From positions 159,236,247 to 159,300,246 of the forward strand of contig CM043943.1 in NCBI GenBank assembly GCA_014529385.2: a stretch of DNA of 64,000 nt, given 5' to 3'. The position numbers and the translations under genes are program-made. This DNA is from Adiantum capillus-veneris (Eukaryota; Streptophyta; Polypodiopsida; Polypodiales; Pteridaceae). The first letter of the stretch is position 1, and the number at the start of each line of letters is the position of its first letter. Shown in pieces: positions 60,014 through 64,000 of this stretch. The notes below the pieces were generated by a model, which saw nothing but the letters and a program-made list of their open reading frames with translations, searched no databases and was not told the DNA's origin.

Positions 60014-60869
60014 TTATCTTGAATGGCCCAAGTCTTTGATAGTTAGCTTTTGCGAAGGGTGAGATGAACATAGGTCGTGTTGGGGAAGACACACTCGATC
60101 CCCAATCTCGTATAGTGGATGTTGCATTCGGTGTTCATCCACGTTGGCTTTATAGTATATACCTCTTTGAGTTCTTCTGATATTCATCGTCAATTCGTTA
60201 TGAATGCTTTGTAGTTGTGTGTCTAAATCTATGGCAGTCACATTCTTCACCCGATGATTCATGTTTGGGTCTTGACCATATTGGCAAAGAATGGGGCATG
60301 TCAAGTGGAAGCATGAATAGTGTTGTTGTAAGCAAACTCAGCCAGGGCTAGCAATTCTACCCAATTGTCTTTATAATAGTTGATTGAGCATTGAAGATAC
60401 TGCTCTAAGATTTCATTCACCCCCTTTGTTTATCCCTCACTATGTAGATGACTGGATAAAGAGAGTTAATCTTTACTACTTGAAACTTGAACAAGCCTTT
60501 CCAAAAGCTTGATATCAACTGTGGTCTTTGATTTGAAACAATGTCACCTGGAAGGGCATGATAGCGGTAAATATTTTCAAAGAAAAGCTTTCCCATTCCT
60601 TCCCCAATAAATGAAGAAGGGTGACAGCCTTGTCGTATCCTGTGAAGATTGGTTTCAACAATTATTGCTATTATTGCTCCAAAGCGTGTTGAGAGAAGTG
60701 CACCAATGAGACCAGCTTGAGAAGAGCCATCCGGGTAAAGCTTTGGTTGCATGCATATAAACAACTCCAATTGTTGAAAGAAGCCTCTAAACTTTGATCT
60801 TGAACTAGCTAAAATCATGGGTGGATTTTGGCACATATTGGCTTTATGTAGTTCTTGGACTTGGTACAT
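60014..60869 (-). pseudogene. Gag-integrase remnant of the deleted gypsy
   Basis: Frame 60869-60417 starts with a gag-like region (KFRGFFQQLELFICMQPKLY, SQAGLIGALL) and passes into integrase (RYHALPGDIVSNQRPQ, FWKGLFKF). Frame 60304-60014 continues with GQDPNMNHRVKN and YEIGDRVCLP, the integrase C-terminal region. The gag-to-integrase junction lies near 60630. It could not encode RT. Confidence 0.7.
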
Positions 60870-60999
60870 GTGGTTGCTCTATTTTCCATCGTGCATGTAG
60901 CTCCTAAGTTTGTTGTTTCAAGTTTTGCAAGCTAGATATAACACCTTCCAAAACAGACTCCATGGCTAGGCAAAATCAAGAAGTGGAGTCTTACCAAAC

Positions 61000-61477
61000 T
61001 GTTACGAGCGCGTCTCGAGCTAGCAGAGAGCGAGAGACGACACTCGCAATATAAAAGAGCTTGAAACTTTATCACGACTTTAATCTTGATTACAAGGCTT
61101 AATACTTGATTAAGAGAACTTGATTACAAACTTGGAACAAAGCTTGATTTACAAGGCAAGACTTGATTACAAGAACAAAACTCCAACACAAGATAATAAC
61201 TGGCAGAGGACTTACCTCGTAGGAGCCTCACAACTGGTGTTGAGAAGACTGCGGCGCTTGTAGCCCAAGACCACTATTTATACTAGAGCTTAAGGAGGTT
61301 AGGAACCTTCTAGGTTCTTCCTCAAGCTTAAGGATGCTAAGAACCTTCTATTTCTTCGTCAAGCTTAAGGAGGTTACGAACCTTCTAGGTTCTTCTTCAA
61401 GCTTCTAGAACTTTCTAGAACCTTCTAGATTCTTCTAGAAATTTATAGAACTCTTCTAAGAGCTTGCATCCGTGACA
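61000..61477 (-). repeat. 5' LTR of the deleted gypsy
   Basis: About 478 bp matching 59134-59630, with the same TTCTAGAACCTTCTAG-type tandem units near the outer end. Confidence 0.8.
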
Positions 61478-61960
61478 CATACCAAATTACATTATTGGAA
61501 GCTATCCACATGGCCATCACATGTTCCCCTCCAAATTGTTCAGAGTATCATGATGGCATATGTTCAATTTTACCGAATATTCTGTCCCATTTATGGCGGA
61601 CCAAGTCTCGTAGGAAAGGCCTGCGTCTGCTTTCAATGGAGAAACTATGCACTCCAAAGCATTTTGGGGGACTTAATATCTTGCACCTACGCAGGCATGC
61701 TCTTGCATGGAAGGCAATGTTATTGCCGACCAACCTGAGGCAGACTCAGCCATGGACCATTATGGTTGCCTCCATGTGTCAACATGCCACTAATGCGAAT
61801 CACTTTCCGTTCTGCAAGATTTCACTTAGGCAATCACTACATTTTTCTCTGGATGCTGGAAGATATATCACCCGAAATTCTTCACCTTTCAAATGTATGC
61901 TTTTAGAGCTTTTCATGGTCGAACACTCTCGTGTTCTTCCTTCCCTTTGTACATAATCTT
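61478..61960 (+). pseudogene. LINE reverse transcriptase C-terminal relic
   Basis: 153-codon frame with MEKLCTPKHFGGLNILHLRR and HALAWKAMLL, matching the LINE block W..+C.PK..GGLG+..L...N.AL. It is on the same strand as 58910-59133, and the deleted gypsy lies between them. Confidence 0.6.
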
Positions 61961-62036
61961 CTCAGTAAGTTTTCCTCGCTTTGGGGTTTCCCACTTGTAA
62001 ATTAATCAAAAGCTTTACAAAAAAGTGTGTGCACGC

Positions 62037-62069
<33 letters not shown>
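62037..62069. repeat. (GA)n microsatellite
   Basis: About 33 bp of GA. Confidence 0.85.
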
Positions 62070-62072
<3 letters not shown>

Positions 62073-62321
62073 CGTGTGCACTTCACTTGCGCTACGGGAC
62101 ATGCTTCTGCTACAATCTAGCATGAGTCATTAGCTTAGGACTGAGCTTGGCACCTTTGTGAGCCTCGAACGGGACGTGCATGTCCAGGCCGGTCATAGTT
62201 GCATACCCTCTCTTGCACAAGTACAGTCATTTCAACGTACAGGCATTTTACCACGTGAACCACCACTTATAGGTCATTTATTTATAAGTGACTTTTGGAA
62301 TTCTTTTTAATAATCGTGAGT

Positions 62322-63499
62322 TTGTTGGAAAACTTGCTACCCAGCCTAGAATTCTTATAAATGAAACCCTAGCGCTGGGAGAGAAGAGTAGAGGAGCAGA
62401 GCAAAGGAGGCTCTCAAGCACAATGGCTGTCTAGCGTTTTTGCCACCCATTGCCTCAACGTTTTCAGCCTTGGTACCTCAGTCTCTTTGGACAATCAGCT
62501 TTCAGCCCTTAGCCTCGCAGATCCACCCCATTCCTCGTAGCAGATCCATCAGAGTTTTCAGCCCTTGATGACCAGCATTTTCAGCCAGGAAAACCAGTGT
62601 ATTCAGCCCAAGATAGCGACGTTTCCAACCTTTGATCGTTAGCAGATCTTAACCTAGCCTCGTCGTGGTTGCAGACCCCTTACCATCGACATGGCTAGCA
62701 GATTTCGGCATACAGCTCTAGCGTCGTTGTCATTGACATCGTCGACACAGTACCCCAACACCTAGTACCCCTTGTGCCTTGGCTCGGCATAGGGATCCAC
62801 AAAACCTCGTCGCCCACATCACCATCGTCGACATAGAACCCATCAATACCTCATCGTCGTCATCGACACAGAACACATCAATACCTAGTCGTCAGCATCA
62901 TTGTTGTCGACACTGTAGCACGGCTATAGTGTCACAAGCACTAGAGAGACAGTTAGTTGCAATTGGGCTGGGTTCACACTAGACGGACTTTTGCCTGGGC
63001 AGTGACATGTGGTAGGCATATGGGTGGTGGTCTAGCCGACGCGGGGCCAGACCAACACGACCACAGTTTGGAGATAGTCTTAGCTGGATTGGATATTTGT
63101 GAGCCGTTGGTGGCTCTTTATGGTTGTATATATCCATGGCCATTTTGGGGTTATGGCATCATCTACTTTGTGTGGTCAATAGTCAAGAGTCTATTATCTT
63201 GAGTTATACACAGCACGTCGGTACCATCCCTGCACAGTTGAGCCTCGACACCCCATTGTACCTATGACTTCTTGGCTGGAGCTGAGTGTGATGCCATTGC
63301 CACAGTCTGTACTGGTTACTTTGAGTTAGTCGAGCCCCATATGTTCAGGTTCTACTGTCGAGTAGTTGTGTTTGTTTGCTCTGTCATCCATTGTTTCTGT
63401 GTTTTCATTCTGTTGGAGTGAGATGTCACGCACATTACACTGAGGAGTAGCACCCACTGTAGAGAGCACGACACATTATCTCCGCTACAAGTGCTCTCA
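62322..63499 (+). repeat. Possible 5' LTR of an element continuing beyond the window
   Basis: Sequence ends ...GTGCTCTCA just before a primer-site-like motif. CTTATAAATG near 62354 would be the TATA box. TGTTGGAAAAC at about 62322 is a possible start, but no partner LTR is inside the window, so the left boundary is a guess. Contains repeated CATCGTCGACACAG phrases at 62700-62920. Confidence 0.35.
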
Positions 63500-63503
63500 T
63501 TTT

Positions 63504-63522
63504 TGGCACGCCCGGTGGGACC
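63504..63522 (+). other. Primer-binding-site-like motif
   Basis: TGGCACGCCCGGTGGGACC follows a CA end by four T residues. The form TTTTGGC.CGCCCGGTGGGAC follows 5' LTRs of many plant gypsy elements. The cognate tRNA was not identified. Confidence 0.45.
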
Positions 63523-64000
63523 TCAACTGATGTCTCTCTCCATCGAAAGTCGAGTCAAGGAGCTACTTGGTTTTAGCTCTTTGTATCAGTCGGTTGGTTT
63601 GCACTGGTCTGGGCATGTTGGTCCCATCTACCTTTCCCTCGACCTGCTTCGTTTTCAACCTGCTCCGCTAGGCCTGCTTGTCTAGTCTCTCGTCCTGGTC
63701 TAGTAGTCTCTCGGCTTGGTCTAGTCCTCTCTCGTCCAGGGGTCTAGCCAGGAGGTCTAGTCACTCACCCTGGTCTAGTGGAGTATGGACCAGTGTTTAG
63801 TAAGTTAAAGGTCTTCGTGCCCAAAGCTTGGGTGGGCTTTTGGTTATTGCATGACACATACAAGGCAGTCAAAAGAGCGACAAAGCACACTACTAAGTCT
63901 TTTGAAGTACTACCACAGGAAGCGTCAACCCTTCGTGCCAAGCAGAAGTCCACCAGCCCCATTACCCCTACCTTCCCCCTCAACGAGTTCTACACCTCCC
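63523..64000. other. No gene recognised to the window end
   Basis: Imperfect repeats of GGTCTAGT.CTCTCG occur at 63680-63780. If the primer motif is real, this is the leader of a gypsy element whose genes lie outside the window. Confidence 0.35.

Larger units (their letters stand above)
59134..61477 (-). mobile_element. Internally deleted Ty3/gypsy element
   Basis: Direct repeats 59134-59630 and 61000-61477 bound 1.37 kb. Minus-strand LTRs begin TGTCACGGATGCAAGCT and end GTAACA. The interior joins a gag segment directly to an integrase segment, so protease, RT and RNase H are missing. No matching target duplication was found (GGTTA left, CATAC right). It is inserted in a LINE relic. Confidence 0.8.

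Overview
The window reads as nuclear DNA of a land plant with a large, repeat-rich genome. Supporting signs are GT..AG introns, Ty1/copia and Ty3/gypsy elements primed by initiator tRNA-Met, a CACTA DNA transposon, LINE and SINE remnants, and very dense (CT)n, (GA)n, (GT)n and poly-G runs. No bacterial or organellar gene organisation was seen. The species cannot be named from the sequence.

Layout. 443-5972: LTR-retrotransposon derivative with very short LTRs, an initiator-tRNA primer site and about 5.2 kb of essentially non-coding interior. 6131-6434: probable terminal fragment of a CACTA-type element. 7196-12150: CACTA element with a 12-bp inverted repeat, TTT target duplication, large subterminal palindromes, a decayed TNP2-type gene and an apparently intact second gene. 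It sits inside a tandem 123-bp repeat, so the pre-insertion sequence can be read directly. 12956-14557: the only convincing host-type gene, a four-exon multi-pass membrane protein of 437 residues with a weak resemblance to XK-related proteins. 15130-21850: LINE relic split by copia copy 1 (16248-21402). 21850-28320: mostly non-coding, microsatellite-rich, with one SINE-like unit.

28326-48289 is a nest. An old minus-strand gypsy element with short LTRs and target duplication CACAA was interrupted by copia copy 2 (29232-34376) and by a plus-strand gypsy element (34452-43889). The 3' LTR of the latter holds a 672-bp inverted-repeat element (42061-42732). Removing the insertions leaves about 5.4 kb, a normal gypsy length.

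48290-64000 contains SINE-like units in opposite orientation, long GT/GA arrays, a 230-bp tandem repeat (49800-50720), decayed retrotransposon fragments, an internally deleted gypsy element inside another LINE relic (58900-61960), and a possible LTR with primer site running out of the window.

Almost every open frame is transposon-derived. All the retrotransposon coding regions seen here carry stops, frameshifts or lost catalytic residues, so none looks autonomous. The more notable observations are the membrane-protein gene, the CACTA element with a readable empty site, the datable insertion order of the nest, and the short-LTR lineage that unites 443-5972 with 28326-48289.
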